Positions 33,204 to 45,010 of a DNA stretch of 64,000 nt are shown in pieces (within the stretch, counting starts at the first letter, position 1; the number at the start of each line of letters is the position of its first letter). The notes beneath the pieces are model-generated. The model had not been told where the DNA came from. It did no database searches and saw nothing but the letters and a program-made list of their open reading frames with translations. The DNA is from Brachionus plicatilis (taxonomy: Eukaryota; Rotifera; Eurotatoria; Ploima; Brachionidae): the NCBI GenBank assembly GCA_010279815.1, contig QEOQ01000486.1:1-64000 (forward strand), written 5' to 3'. The translations under genes and the position numbers were made by a program.

Positions 33204-36200
33204 TTACTTAAAACATGAGTCTATATGTTGAAGATAAAACTCAAAGTTTCCTTGTAAATAATCGGAGCAATGGGGGCAATAAAAATTAAAATTTTCCCTT
33301 AATTCAAAGCTGAAATAATTTTCATCATAATTATCACTTAATGAAGCAGAGTTGTTCTTGAAAAAATCATCCAATTTTTTATTATTTGATCCTTTTTTTA
33401 GTGAGATAGCTAAACTTTGCTCATCTTTCAAGTCACAGGCTCGTACACCTATAACATCATGTAAATTTTTAAAATGCTAAATTTTTGTCAAATTTACCTA
33501 TTAATCTTAGTTTTAATTTTTCGTTACTATTTTTCCATTCATTCAAAAACAAACATTTTATTCCTTCATAAATATCCTCGGTCTTATTTGTATATGTTTT
33601 TAAACTTTTTGTCCGAGTGTAAATTTTGAAGTCAACATTTTTAATTTTTAGATTCACTTTAAATGTCTAATAAAAAATCAAAAACAAATTTAAAATTTAT
33701 TTGGTCTGATAAGCCTGAATATAAATTAATATCAATTGTATTTGCAATTTTATTGTCATTGTCATCTTTTGTGATTAAATATTTAAATTCAAAATTTAAG
33801 TGGAAAAAATTTGAAATATCAAAGCCTTTTTAATTTTTTTTTTTATAATTTTTATAATCTCAAACTTAAAGGCCGGGGGATTTTTTTTTGATTTTAGATT
33901 TTATTGAAATAAAAACTTTTAAAATTTTTTGAAAAAAAAATAAAGAAAAGAGGTGACAAAAGGGTTGAAAAAAACTCATACGGTCTTTGAGTGTTAAATT
34001 TTGTTTTGTCATTACTTAAAAAACTGAAAATGATTAAATTTTAAAAAATTTTTAATATTATTTAGAATTTAATGTGTGACTGAAAAGATTTTGACAATTT
34101 TTTTCAAATTAAATTTTCGTAAATACTATATTATCTTATTCATTCTTTCAAAGGATTAACAATAATTATTTATTTTTATTTTTTTTGATTTTAATGTCTA
34201 CCGTAAATCCTTGTAAACTACCCCAGGGTAATAGATTATAAATAGCTATAGCCCCCCTACCTTTGACTCGAGTAAAGCCCCAGTTTTTTAATTATAAAAT
34301 TTCTTTTTTACCTCAGGCTAAAAAAAAATTAAAATAAATGCTTATATTTTTTTTATTTTTTTTTAAATTTTTGTAAATTAGTACCGAACTAATCAATTAT
34401 AAGCCCAGTAAAAAATTAATATTTTTTTTGTATTACCCCGGGTGTATAGTTTTAAAACAAAAAAAAATTCTTTAACGAAAATCATATTTTTAAATTAGAA
34501 CCACCAGTGATTTTTTATTTGAAGCCCATGGGGTATAGTTTACAAGGATTTACGGTAAATTGAATAAAATAATTGATATTTAAATAAATTCTAAGGTAAA
34601 TCAGATCCAATAAATCTTATAAAAATATACTTTCAAGCCTTCCTGAATCAGCTCCTGTGACACTTCCTCGCTTAGCTCGTAGCATATCTTTAACATTTCC
34701 TCTTTATTATTAGATATTCCACTCGGAAAAGTTCTTTAATTTTAATAAAAACAAACTCTTATTTTAAATGTAAGCATACTAACGTCTCATGACCAAGACT
34801 TTTTCGTTCCGTGTCATGCTGAATTCTGTCTGAACCAAAGCCACGGCAAGCTATCATCAAAAATTCAAATGTATTCTGAGTTTCGAGCAAATAAATCATG
34901 TCCCTCTTGTCATATAAGTCTTTACATGTTTTTATACCGTAGCAGTCTAAAATCAGAGCAGTAGTTGGTCCTATACCGTTCACTTTACGGATAGGCAAAA
35001 GTTCAATAAATTTAAGAATGGAATCGACATTGCTCTCAAGTCTGAATTGGCCATTAGGTTTGTTCACATCGGAGCAAAGTTTTGCCAAGCGAAGATTGCA
35101 TGCAATTCCTTCATCATACTTTTATTTACAGAATTTAAAAGATCAAGTGACATTAAATACCCGCACTGGCGGTCAAATTTGTTGCCAGGTATATCCTATG
35201 TCTAATTTCTTTTACACACTCATCGGCATCAAGACCAAATAAAATTGTTTCCTCCTTATCGACACCAAAATATTTGGCATAGGTTCTATGATCATTAGTG
35301 AGGCTTTTTCTGAGAATTAAGTGTTCGGTGATGTCACAGTAAGCCTCGTCTAAACTTCTAGCTGAATAGTTGGGATCATATTTAGAAATGACATCCCTTT
35401 AGGACTGGAAATAAAGTTAAAGTCAAATTTACGGGCATTTTTTACATTATTTTTGAGCTTTCTGAATGATACTTTTGGTAGTTACCAGGAACTATGATCA
35501 AATCTGGACACAATTCCTTGGCGATAAATCCAGGCATGGCAGCCCTTACACCAAACCGACGAGCTATGTAATTTGATGTTGACTAAAAATAAGTTTTTTT
35601 TACCAAACTTTTGGACTTAAGTTTTTTTATTACCAGCATTGATTCGCTTCCAACTGCCATTGGTTTATCAGCTAAAATCGGGTTATCTCTTATTTCAACA
35701 TTGGCATAAAAAGCGTCCATGTCTATGTGAACAATGGTTCGGTTCATTTCTCGGGATGTTTCGTGCGCTTCTATGAAATTGTCGCTCTTCAAAATTTTTT
35801 TTTATTTAATTATTTTATTTAATGATTAATGATTAGAAAGTATATAAAAATAGCCCCTTTTTTTCAGATATGATTTTAGTTTTAATTCATTTACTGATTA
35901 ATTTTAATTCAGAGCATAAAATAGTAAATATTATTGTTTATTTGGTTCAGCCTAATAGAAAAAAATTTAAAAAAAGATATAAAAGAAATAAAATAAAATA
36001 GTTAAATTGAATAAAAGTTTAGTTTTGGAAATTTAATTTAGGCGAAATATTTTTTGATATCACTATTTTAATAAACTTCGCTCTAATTCAATAAAAACTT
36101 ATTTAATAAATTAAAAATAATCAACTCTAATTTAATTAATTAAAAATATACGATTCGATTAATATTTATAAAAAGTATAAAGAGCTTAAAATGGTCACAG

Positions 36201-37423
36201 GTATAAACATTATATTGAAAACTTAAAATTTTGATATTTTTTTGTTCTTGAAGCAACTCAAAAATATGATAGATTTTTTTTTATTTTATAATAAAACTGT
36301 GACCAAAAAAATCATCTAACTTAATAAAATTTTTATTAAGCTAGATGATTTTTTTACATAAATTCTTTTATTAGAATATATGTATTTTAATTAAATTAGA
36401 CTTAGCTTTAATAGATTTCTATAGTATGAGTAGTTAGATTTCTTTCTATTAAAATAGCAATACTTTTAATTAAATAATTGCTGAGCAAAATAATGAATTT
36501 TTAATTATATGGTCAATATTATTTGATTTATCAATTTTTTTGCTCAGTAAAAGGCTGGAAAATTTTTTTTGTTGGGATCATTTTAAAATTAGTCGAATAA
36601 TAAAGATAATCCTTCAAGTTAATAGATAAATCTATTTGCAATCGGTAAATCAATGTATCTATAGAAAATTTAACTGAAGTTACCGAGTGAAGAGCACTCG
36701 ATCTCCAAACGGCATACCATCGAAAGTTGATTATTTTTAATTTTTAATAAATAAATAAATAAGACTTATAATTTTTTTTATTAACAAATTTAAATATTAT
36801 AGACTAACTTGTTTAAATGAGACAGGAATACTTTAATATTTATATTAAAATTTTTTATTGATAATAAAAACAACAAAAATATTTTTTTTTTTTATAATTT
36901 TCAATGTGACTTTAAATTTTTTAATAAATAATTAAGAAAATTTTTTTTTTCACTGATATATATCTTAATAATGACCATAAAATTTAAAAATTCTTTCTAC
37001 TATTGTAGATTCTCTTTAATCACTTGGAGCAGCTTGAAGCTTAATAAGCATTTAAGTGAATGAAATTAAACACTTACGTATTTCTTGGCAGCTTGCATTT
37101 CAGTAATCGAAATTTTAGAGAAAAAGTTTAATTTTTCAAACGATTTTCTTTTTATTTCTTCTTCCTTTTCTTGTTGCCTTTTATAAAATTTCGAGTCTGA
37201 AAATAAATAAAACATTTTCAAATTAATCAATTATTCAAAAAAAAAAACAAAATTGATGAGTAACCTTAAAAGAAGATAAAAAATTACTTTTGCTATGTTT
37301 GAGTATGATTGCATTTATTTTTTCTTTATCAATATTTTGCATGCCAGCCTTGCTATCATTTATTTGCATTCGGCTTACACTTGATACATTGTTGATTTTA
37401 TCATTCTTGATAATCGATTCCAT
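33204..37423 (-). CDS. POLK: DNA polymerase kappa (Y-family translesion polymerase)
   Basis: Low-fidelity polymerase that extends past bulky minor-groove lesions. In minus order: the N-clasp ([18 protein letters not shown], exon 37235-37423), a helical exon at about 37081-37200, the palm start [20 protein letters not shown] (35583-35792, first catalytic Asp), [36 protein letters not shown] (second and third acidic residues), [19 protein letters not shown], the helix-hairpin-helix [20 protein letters not shown], the little-finger start [22 protein letters not shown], and a C-terminal UBZ-like [12 protein letters not shown]...HIDSC. An apparent stop near 35432 disappears when the intron GTAAAAAATG...TCCTAAAG is removed, joining SSKIM to DVISKYDP. 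Only one UBZ-type finger is visible, where vertebrates have two. Large introns of about 1.3 kb and 0.95 kb; the latter contains a MITE and an antisense small ORF. Confidence 0.95.
33663..33833 (+). CDS. Candidate 56-aa single-pass membrane microprotein, antisense in a POLK intron
   Basis: A short plus-strand frame inside a minus-strand POLK intron. It begins [20 protein letters not shown], has one hydrophobic helix ([20 protein letters not shown]) and ends [11 protein letters not shown]. Its composition (TCA, TTG, GCA, GTG, TGG codons) looks more coding-like than the A/T noise around it. Its ATG overlaps the first bases of the neighbouring POLK exon. I do not recognise a family, and chance cannot be excluded. 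Confidence 0.35.
   Translation: MSNKKSKTNLKFIWSDKPEYKLISIVFAILLSLSSFVIKYLNSKFKWKKFEISKPF
34201..34555. mobile_element. MITE with CCGTAAATCC ends in a POLK intron
   Basis: A 355-bp element beginning CCGTAAATCCTTGTAAACTA and ending with the inverse TAGTTTACAAGGATTTACGG, flanked by TA at 34199-34200 and 34556-34557. The interior is unusually C-rich for the window (AGCCCCCCTACC). It is non-coding. Terminal CCGTAA..CCTTG is shared with the 25437-25810 element. Confidence 0.85.
36305..36355. repeat. Perfectly spaced 25-bp hairpin in a POLK intron
   Basis: AATCATCTAACTTAATAAAA and its inverse are separated by a single base, with one mismatch, and bounded by A-runs and T-runs. It may be a tiny fold-back relic; no function is implied. 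Confidence 0.6.
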
Positions 37424-40121
37424 ATTGATAATTTTTCAAAAATAGCTAAAATTTTCAAATATTTTCTAAAACTATTTCTTGCATAATTTTGACTAAAAGA
37501 TGAAAGAAGTTTTTGTAAATATTGATATAAGTGTTTCTTAGTAAGAACAACCAAAGTTAAATAAAAATTTTAATTTATTTCAATGCTAAATGTTAAATTA
37601 TGCTTTAAGTTTTTTTTTATGACGCAAAACTTTGATTTCGAAGTTTTATCGCAAAATGCTGCTTTTACAGTAAATAATAAAACTTTTTTTTAATACCTTT
37701 AAAGCATTAACAGACATAAAAAAGTATTTGATAATGAAAGTTAAAATGAAATATTTAGTAAAATTTCGATCAATAAATTTTGTTTTTTAACACCTTTTTT
37801 AAAGCATAAAAAGGAAATAAAAAATTTGTTTTTTTAAAAAATAAAATAAACATGTAAAATGCTTGTCTGTAAAATTGTTAAATTGCTTTCCTGTGAATTT
37901 CTTTTATTTTAATCATTTTGCAATGAAATTTTTTTAAAAATAGAAATAATAATTTAAGTGTATGTTTTTATTTAAATATCTCTCACTGTTTTATATTTTG
38001 AATGGCAAAAAATATTCTCAATTGAGTTAAAAAATCGCTTGTATCAAAATTTCTAATTTTTTCCAAAAATTTGATCTATTTTAGGAAAACAAATTTAAAT
38101 GATTATGAATTTTGAGAATATGCTTTTTATTATTAATCTTGAATTTTTCTAATAAATTCCCTGATAATTTTTAAGTAAATATTACTCACAAATTAACTCA
38201 CTAAATTAATAAAATTTAAATTCTCCATACTTTTACATATAATTTAAAAACGATAATAATAAAAATAAAAATCAATCTAATTAATCAGATTTGATATTAA
38301 AGTCACAAGACCTTAGTCAAGTCCAATCACGGACTTGGACTTGACTTAAGACTTATGACTTATAAGCAACTCTGCTTTAAATCATTCTTTTTTCAATATT
38401 TAATTTTTACTGTCTAGAACAATATTTAAAATTTAATTTAATTATTAATTAACAAGCTAGTTTTTGTATTTAAAGATTTTAAAAAGCATATATACATTCA
38501 GTTCTTAAAAAATTTAATTTTTTTATTATCTTTAAAATTTAATTTACTCTTAGCAGTTACTTAAAAATACCGGAAATAAAAAAATGCTTTACATTTTTTT
38601 TTTTTTTTTAAGATATCTGAAACAATTATTTTTCTTTAGACTAAACTAGAGTGCTGCTTTGATCATCAATTCATAATGAGTTAATAATTTCTTAAAATAA
38701 AATATGAGTAATTTGTCGCACTAAAAGTTTTTCCAATGTTATGTTATAATTAAGCCCAATGTTATCTATCATGTATCTGTGTTTCTCATGAATACCACCT
38801 CATCTTTAATAAAAAAATAAAATAAAAAACCTCTCAAAAATATGAATTCCAGATACATATATAGGATAGTATAACTTTTGAATATTCAAGATGGAATACT
38901 ATATGTGTTTATGAAAATATTCAAAAACAAGATAAATTTAAATCATAATAGCAATAAACCATAAAAGATATGTAAAGGTTTTAAAAGGTAAATTTGGAAT
39001 TGAAAAAAAAAGACTAATTTATTTGCAATATACTAATTTTATAAAAACCCTATTTTTTAATTTTTTTTACCCAATTTTATTTTACCAACATGAAAAAATA
39101 ATACAAAAAAAATCATACAAAATAAAATTTTTAATTAACATCTATTTATCAACTAAAAAACATTTAAGGAGAATTAACTTTATAAAATTATAAATCATTT
39201 GATATTTTTAAAATCATATTAAATAAAAAAATTAATTAAAAAAATCTGCTAAATAATCCTAAATTTTGAGGAATTTATAGTAAAAATGCGTCAATAACTA
39301 CCAATTTAATATAATTTTGAATTTTGACAATTTTTGTAATTTTTATTTTGTCACCACTAAAAAACTTACTTCGCAAAACAGACTAATGGACGCCGGCTTA
39401 ATCTACAGAAATCCGAACCCGCATTCAAAATTAGGTATTTCCCGGAATCAGAGTTAAAATTTTCAAAAACGAGCTTATACAGATACAGCTAGAACGATTT
39501 CTAGAAATAAGGTTATAAAATAAAAATTCTATAAATTTATAAATTAATATATAGAAAATTTTTTTTATTAAATATAGAATTTAAAAAATACTCAAAGTTC
39601 GACTTGGACTTTACTTAAAATTTCCTTTCAAAAATTCAAAGGCTTACACGGCTTTTGCTTTTTAAATCTTGGACTGTTGACTCAATAGTATATTATGGTC
39701 AAAAAATAATTGCATCATTTGTATAACAAATAATTGTAAATGAAAAAATCTTAACTTTATCATGCTAGTACACTAAATAAAAATTTTAAATAAAAAAATA
39801 ATCACACTTAATTCAGCATTTATGTAAAATCCGAAATTCAATTATTCACAGATATTTATTTTATTTTTTTAAATAAACTTCAAAAACATTAATCGCAAAA
39901 TAGAATATAAAAAAACGGAAAATTTTAAAAATAAAAGTAGATGGTGGAAAACAATTAATTTTAAATTTTTTTAAAATTTATTTCAAACTGTCACATTGTA
40001 TAAAATATCTTGGAGAATTTTTTTTCTTCAAAAAATATTTTAAGTGCTCAATTTGCAAAAATTAAAAAAATAAATTAAAAAAAATTAGTTTTATTTCAGA
40101 AAAATAGATGTATAATAAATT
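37424..40121. other. Spacer between POLK and the 696-aa gene
   Basis: About 2.7 kb with no gene seen. At about 38300-38373 lies a truncated copy of the hAT-type MITE family (GACTTGACTTAAGACTTATG then AGCAACTCTG). At 39365-39480 is a short stretch of higher GC (GACGCCGGCTTAATC, CGAACCCGCATTC) that I could not identify. Confidence 0.45.
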
Positions 40122-42212
40122 TTAAAAGCTCGAATTTTTAACAAACATTTTTTCGATATTGTCCATTAAAGGTTTTATAACAAACTGGGAAATTTCTTCT
40201 GTCAAATCAAAGTCATTGTTCATTTCAATTAATTCTTCGGGAAAATTTTTCGTAATTAGGCAGTCAATGTTGGAATTGAGAACCGGTGTAATAGGTACAC
40301 TCTGTATATCTTCAAAGTTGTGTATCGATGGTTCTAAGAACGAAAATCCATCGCTGAAGACAGAAATGTTTGGCTTGAAAACTGGAGTTTTGGGCAGTGA
40401 GTGGCTTGGAGAGTCACTTTTGGGCTCGTCCAAAATCATCTGAGCATCGTTCTCGACCAAATTGGAGCCCAACAACTGGTTCATCTCATGCTCGTCAATG
40501 GACAACTCAGAAGCATCCTCAAAGTACACAACTTCCTGGGACTCGAGCTTTTCTCGCTCTTTTGACCACATGCGACTGTCAAGCAGATTAAAGTCGGCTT
40601 TAAATCTATACTTAATTTTTTTATGTAATTTTTGATTATAAGATGGAATGGGAAGGTTTTTGTGTAATGGATTAAATATTAAATTTTTTAATTCTGTACA
40701 ACATTTTAGATTTCGTTTACGAGGATCAGCTAAAATTTCGTTACAGTCATCGGCTACAAACGCCGTCTGTATTTGTAGGATGAATTTTATTTTAGACTGT
40801 ATCCCGTCTTCTATTTTTCCGACTAGCAAAAATTCGCTCAGTATATCATCGAGAAATATTTTAAAATCGTTCAAATAAGTCATCAAATTGCTTGTTTGGT
40901 GCTCGGAAATGCTCGAACCCAGCTGGAAATTCAAATCGTAAATACAAAATTTATCATATTCAAGTTTTATAACTTCATAGTAATCAAGAATCTCTCTCAT
41001 ATAATTAAAATTTTTCTGCTCATTCTTGCTCAAGTATTGATTAAGTTGGTTTAGCAAATATTTGTAAATAACAGCGCCTAAATTGACCAGACCGTCTGTC
41101 TCTGAGGTCGAGTCAAAATTCAATTTGGCATAATCTTCAATTAAACAATTTAATTTTTGGCTCAAAGCAGAGCACTCATTGTTCAAAAGCACTTGTCTAG
41201 TGGAACCCAAATCTTCCGCCATCTGTCTACTCTGGTAATTCGATATCAAATTTTTTATTTGCTGCAGATTTAGATGGTAGATTTTTTGAAGACTGTTGAG
41301 GATCAGGCTGACCATTTTGAACATGTAGTGCTGGTAGCGCACGTCTTGCTCAATAAGACTGCATAATTTTTCTGGCTCAGCTCGACTTGGAGCGCCTAGG
41401 ATTTCGTCGATTGAATCGAAATAATGCTGACATTCGTCTAGGCGCGCATTTTTTGTGATTAATTTTTTCAGCTCTGGCAAAATCGAGTTGGCAATTTCGG
41501 AATTTTCTTCGAATATATTGAGGCTATTTACATTAGGACCATTTGTTTTTTCGTTCTTATTTTTGCACAGATTGTTTAGTTGGTAGTTTTTGGTGCGTTG
41601 GAAGACTAAATTGGAGTTGTGCTTGAAGGAAAGACACAGAGAATCGGAAATAGCTGGTAGATTGATCAAATCGTCAGAGAACGTGATTTGCTTGAATTTT
41701 TTATCAAATTTTTCGATAATGCTACTGGTGATGGAGTGTCGATTGAACTTGGAGAGGTACTCGACACCGTAGGTGACATGGTTGTGCTGGACGTTTTCGT
41801 CTATCTTGGCCAGATGGTGAAATTTTTTGAATTTTTTTGACAGATCGTCACAGTTTTTTATGTTGGTACAGTGACTGGGCATGTCCGAGGAAGCGTTGTC
41901 TTCGAGCCTAGAGCCGAATAAATTTTTTCGCTTTACGCTTTTGAGCGATCTTTCCTGGTCAAATTTGGAGAACAAGTTGGACAAGCTGCTTTTGTGAGGT
42001 TTATTCTGAGTGGAACTTCGATCTATGGTCAGTTTGTCTGGAAATGTTACTTTGACAATGGATTTTTTTTTGCCATTCAAATCGCCATTTGCCAAGCCGT
42101 TTTTCAACTTATTTGCTTCAAAATGGTTTGAGGACACCGCGGCTGCGGGCTCAAAGTCAACTGACATCAATGATGGAATCGATTGGCTAGTCGGCTTCAT
42201 TTTCGAATCCAT
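40122..42212 (-). CDS. Unrecognised 696-aa protein, single exon
   Basis: A long intronless frame with clear coding composition. Residues about 1-230 are polar, Ser/Lys-rich and probably disordered; about 240-520 are predicted mostly alpha-helical (SILPELKKLITKNARL, YQHYMFKMVSLILNSLQKIY, LNQYLSKNEQKNFNYMREIL, FKIFLDDILSEFLLVGKIED); about 560-696 are acidic, with short SP/TP motifs (PKSDSPSHSLPKTPVF, SVPITPVL) that could be proline-directed kinase sites. No signal peptide, membrane helix or zinc finger. The pattern would suit a cell-cycle or scaffold protein, but that is only a guess; I recognise no family. The start is the first ATG (MDSKMKPTSQ) after an A/T-rich leader. Confidence 0.85.
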   Translation of the reverse strand: MDSKMKPTSQSIPSLMSVDFEPAAAVSSNHFEANKLKNGLANGDLNGKKKSIVKVTFPDKLTIDRSSTQNKPHKSSLSNLFSKFDQERSLKSVKRKNLFGSRLEDNASSDMPSHCTNIKNCDDLSKKFKKFHHLAKIDENVQHNHVTYGVEYLSKFNRHSITSSIIEKFDKKFKQITFSDDLINLPAISDSLCLSFKHNSNLVFQRTKNYQLNNLCKNKNEKTNGPNVNSLNIFEENSEIANSILPELKKLITKNARLDECQHYFDSIDEILGAPSRAEPEKLCSLIEQDVRYQHYMFKMVSLILNSLQKIYHLNLQQIKNLISNYQSRQMAEDLGSTRQVLLNNECSALSQKLNCLIEDYAKLNFDSTSETDGLVNLGAVIYKYLLNQLNQYLSKNEQKNFNYMREILDYYEVIKLEYDKFCIYDLNFQLGSSISEHQTSNLMTYLNDFKIFLDDILSEFLLVGKIEDGIQSKIKFILQIQTAFVADDCNEILADPRKRNLKCCTELKNLIFNPLHKNLPIPSYNQKLHKKIKYRFKADFNLLDSRMWSKEREKLESQEVVYFEDASELSIDEHEMNQLLGSNLVENDAQMILDEPKSDSPSHSLPKTPVFKPNISVFSDGFSFLEPSIHNFEDIQSVPITPVLNSNIDCLITKNFPEELIEMNNDFDLTEEISQFVIKPLMDNIEKMFVKNSSF

Positions 42213-43704
42213 TCACGAATAATTAAAAATTTTTTTATAAAAAATTAAAAACATGAATTTTAGTATAACATTGACTGAGCATAAGTAAATTAATTAAGCC
42301 ATTTGCTTGTTTTAAAATGTTTAAAATTTAAAATTTGAAATGGAAAGGTATTGGAAAAGCAAAAAAAAATTAATTCTTGATAAAAGTTTCATTTTTTTAA
42401 AATTTTTTTAAATGGAATTAAATCCGTTTTTCAATTATGTGATGATAATTTTTTTATTTTAAAAAAACTTTTCTTTAATTGGTAATAAAAAAATTAAAAT
42501 TTATTTATTATTTTAAAATAGAACTTTGTGAAAAAAATATTCTGCGCTTTTATCTTCAAGAAGATAGTTAAAAATTTAGATGGATCATTTTATACTTGAT
42601 TAATTTTATTTATTGTATCATCAAATATCTAAAATTTTTCATAAAAAAATTAAATTGAGTAAATAACATCATATTTTAAAATTAAAAAAATGAAATTTAT
42701 CAAATTTATTAAAATTTCATCGAAAAATAATATATATGTATCAATTAAAAAAATTTCATGATCAAAATACACGAAATTTTAAATTAATTAAGTGGAATAT
42801 ATTTATCAAAAATTTTTTTTGTCATTAAATAAAAAAATAATTATATCCAAAATCAATTGAAATATCAAATAAAAAAAAACTATCTTATTTAGGCTTTTTT
42901 GACTAGTTAAAGTTAACCACGAGTTGTTTTTTTCACCAACTTAAAGTGTCCTGGAATTATCAGGAATTTTAGTAAATCATTCTGGACAGCAATATATATA
43001 CAATGTTTGTATGCATAACTTCTTGAATATCTTCGACAATCACATAAAATTCTCCTATATTATTGCCAATATTTTTATTCAATTTGAATTGGGAATCTGT
43101 TGATTGAAAATAAAATATATGATTATTTTTTGCAAAACTTATGATATAAGTATAAATAAATCATATTTAAAATTCAAATAATTGTTAAAGGATAAAAGGC
43201 AAAATTCAAAAAAATGTTCAAATTAAAAATTTTGGACAACCTTTTAGTATTCTTATGGAGAAAAATTAAATCAAAAATAACAAAATTTAAAATTGTCGTT
43301 ATTTTTCGTAAATTTTAGAAAAAATGATTATTTTTTCAGGTAAAAATGGTGATAAAATGTTATTTAGTCAGAATAGAATAATTTACAAAAAAAAAGTGTC
43401 TAACAATTTCATTTATTTTTTAAAAACTTTAGAGCATTTTTATAAACTTTTCAACTTAAAGCAAAATGTATTTAAAATTAATAAAAAAAAGCTTATGAAT
43501 CCTTAGTTATTTTAAAAGATGAATAAGATATTTTAAGTGAATTTTTTCCACAATATTAAACTTTATTTTTTAAATGTTTAAAAAAAAATTCTTTCTAATA
43601 TTCCATTTTTATTCATAAATAAAATTTTAAATACCTAATAATGAAAAAAAAGCGTTTTTATTTTAATTTTTTTATTAAAAATTTTAGTTGTTTTAAAAAA
43701 GTAA
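42213..43704. other. Spacer with a short dispersed repeat
   Basis: No gene seen. The 33 bp at 42891-42923 (GCTTTTTTGACTAGTTAAAG then TTAACCACGAG) recur inverted at 51568-51600 with about seven differences, apparently all transitions, marking an old dispersed repeat. Confidence 0.45.
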
Positions 43705-44958
43705 TTAAAGAGTGGTAGCAGCAGCTTTGAATTCTTCAAAGCTCAAAACACCATCACCATTGGTGTCAATTGAAGCAAAGTAAGATCTCAATTCAGTTTC
43801 AGAGATTACTTTTTCACTACTTAACTCGATGTTGTTTGCAATGGATGAAGCTTCTTGGTATGACAATAAATTGGCTGATTCAGTTGATGTGATCAATCCG
43901 TATGGACTAGCTTCACTTGAAAACAAGGAAGCGTTGTATGTGATTCCGTTTTGGCTTAAATATTGGGCATAGGCAGCCAAATCAGTTCGGCTCACGTCAA
44001 CTAAACTCAATGCTTCCACTTCACCTTCCAATTGTGGCAAACCGAGTTCTCTGTGACTGTCCGAGACAACAACACTTTCTGGAGCACCGATTTTAGAGGC
44101 AGCTTGTTTGAATTCGTCATGTCTCAACAATTCCGAACCAAATCGTCTCACATATTCATCTGGATTGGCCAATTGAGTGCCAAGATTTCTGTACTCACGA
44201 GTCACTTCTACCTCTGGAGCTTCCCATTGAATGACCAAATTTCTTGGATTTGGCAAAACACAATCTGGATCAGCTCGATGGTAAACAACTCTTCGGTTTG
44301 ATTGTTTGAATGGCAACCATTTTTCCAAGAATATTTGTTGTGGTTTTGGTGGAATTGGTGGCAAACGTTCGACAACAACCTTACGAGCTGGTGGAGCCAA
44401 CACTTTACCTGGCACCAACACTTGTTGCTGTGGAATTTGCGGTGGTGGTGGTGGAGGAACTTCGCGCAATACCAATGGAGCTGGATTGGCTGGCTTTGGT
44501 GGAGCTTGACGAACAACCAAAGGAGGAGCTGGAGCTATTTGTCTATTTGGCAATTGTCTCACAACAATGTCGCCTGGCTTTGGAGCTTTTGGTGGCTCCA
44601 AAAATCTAAATGCCACATCTTGAACATATCTTATTTTCTCGCTTGGTTTCTTTCTGATCAACTCTGGATTTGGATCATTGTTCAATTTGTATTGATCCAA
44701 TGAAATCGGTGGCAAAAATCTACAATTTCCGCTTGCTTGACCACTCAATTGAGCATTTGATTGACCACTTGATACCACTTCCACATTTTGATATGAACTG
44801 CTTGCCACACCACTCTGATATCCACTAACTGGATAGTTTTGAGTGTAACCTTGTGAAACACTCGCAGCCGAAACACTTCTCAGAGCATTTTCTACCACAC
44901 TGTTCAACTCGCTTCTGTTAACAGAGGTATTTTCCAATCTTGAATTGTTTCTAGACAT
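43705..44958 (-). CDS. Proline-rich repeat protein with C-terminal EF-hand
   Basis: A 417-aa intronless protein. Residues about 1-80 are Ser/Gln/Asn-rich; about 100-250 carry imperfect repeats of the type VVRQLPNRQIAPAPPLVV, VVERLPPIPPKPQQIFLEKW and LPFKQSNRRVVYHRADPDC; then VIQWEAPEVEVTREYRNLG. The C-terminus holds one canonical EF-hand loop (DTNGDGVLSFEE) after a helix (SETELRSYFASI), so it may bind one calcium ion or pair in a dimer. The valine/proline repeats recall filament-forming cortical proteins such as articulins or alveolins, but identity is unproven. High use of GGT/CCA-type codons, a TATA box and a short leader suggest strong expression. A structural or cytoskeletal role is inferred. 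Confidence 0.85.
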   Translation of the reverse strand: MSRNNSRLENTSVNRSELNSVVENALRSVSAASVSQGYTQNYPVSGYQSGVASSSYQNVEVVSSGQSNAQLSGQASGNCRFLPPISLDQYKLNNDPNPELIRKKPSEKIRYVQDVAFRFLEPPKAPKPGDIVVRQLPNRQIAPAPPLVVRQAPPKPANPAPLVLREVPPPPPPQIPQQQVLVPGKVLAPPARKVVVERLPPIPPKPQQIFLEKWLPFKQSNRRVVYHRADPDCVLPNPRNLVIQWEAPEVEVTREYRNLGTQLANPDEYVRRFGSELLRHDEFKQAASKIGAPESVVVSDSHRELGLPQLEGEVEALSLVDVSRTDLAAYAQYLSQNGITYNASLFSSEASPYGLITSTESANLLSYQEASSIANNIELSSEKVISETELRSYFASIDTNGDGVLSFEEFKAAATTL

Positions 44959-45010
44959 TGTTGCTTTTTCTAATTTTTTTTAATGATGATCACAAAAAAT
45001 AAGGGCTCAA

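Noticed and set aside
35400..35445. Apparent in-frame stop in the POLK palm domain
   Set aside because: An intron with GT donor within ATAATGTAAAAA and acceptor TCCTAAAG removes it and joins conserved residues on both sides.
44208..44703. Several Trp/His-rich open frames opposite the EF-hand gene
   Set aside because: Antisense or alternative-frame shadows of a Pro/Val-rich coding sequence (CCA reads as Trp-type TGG on the other strand).
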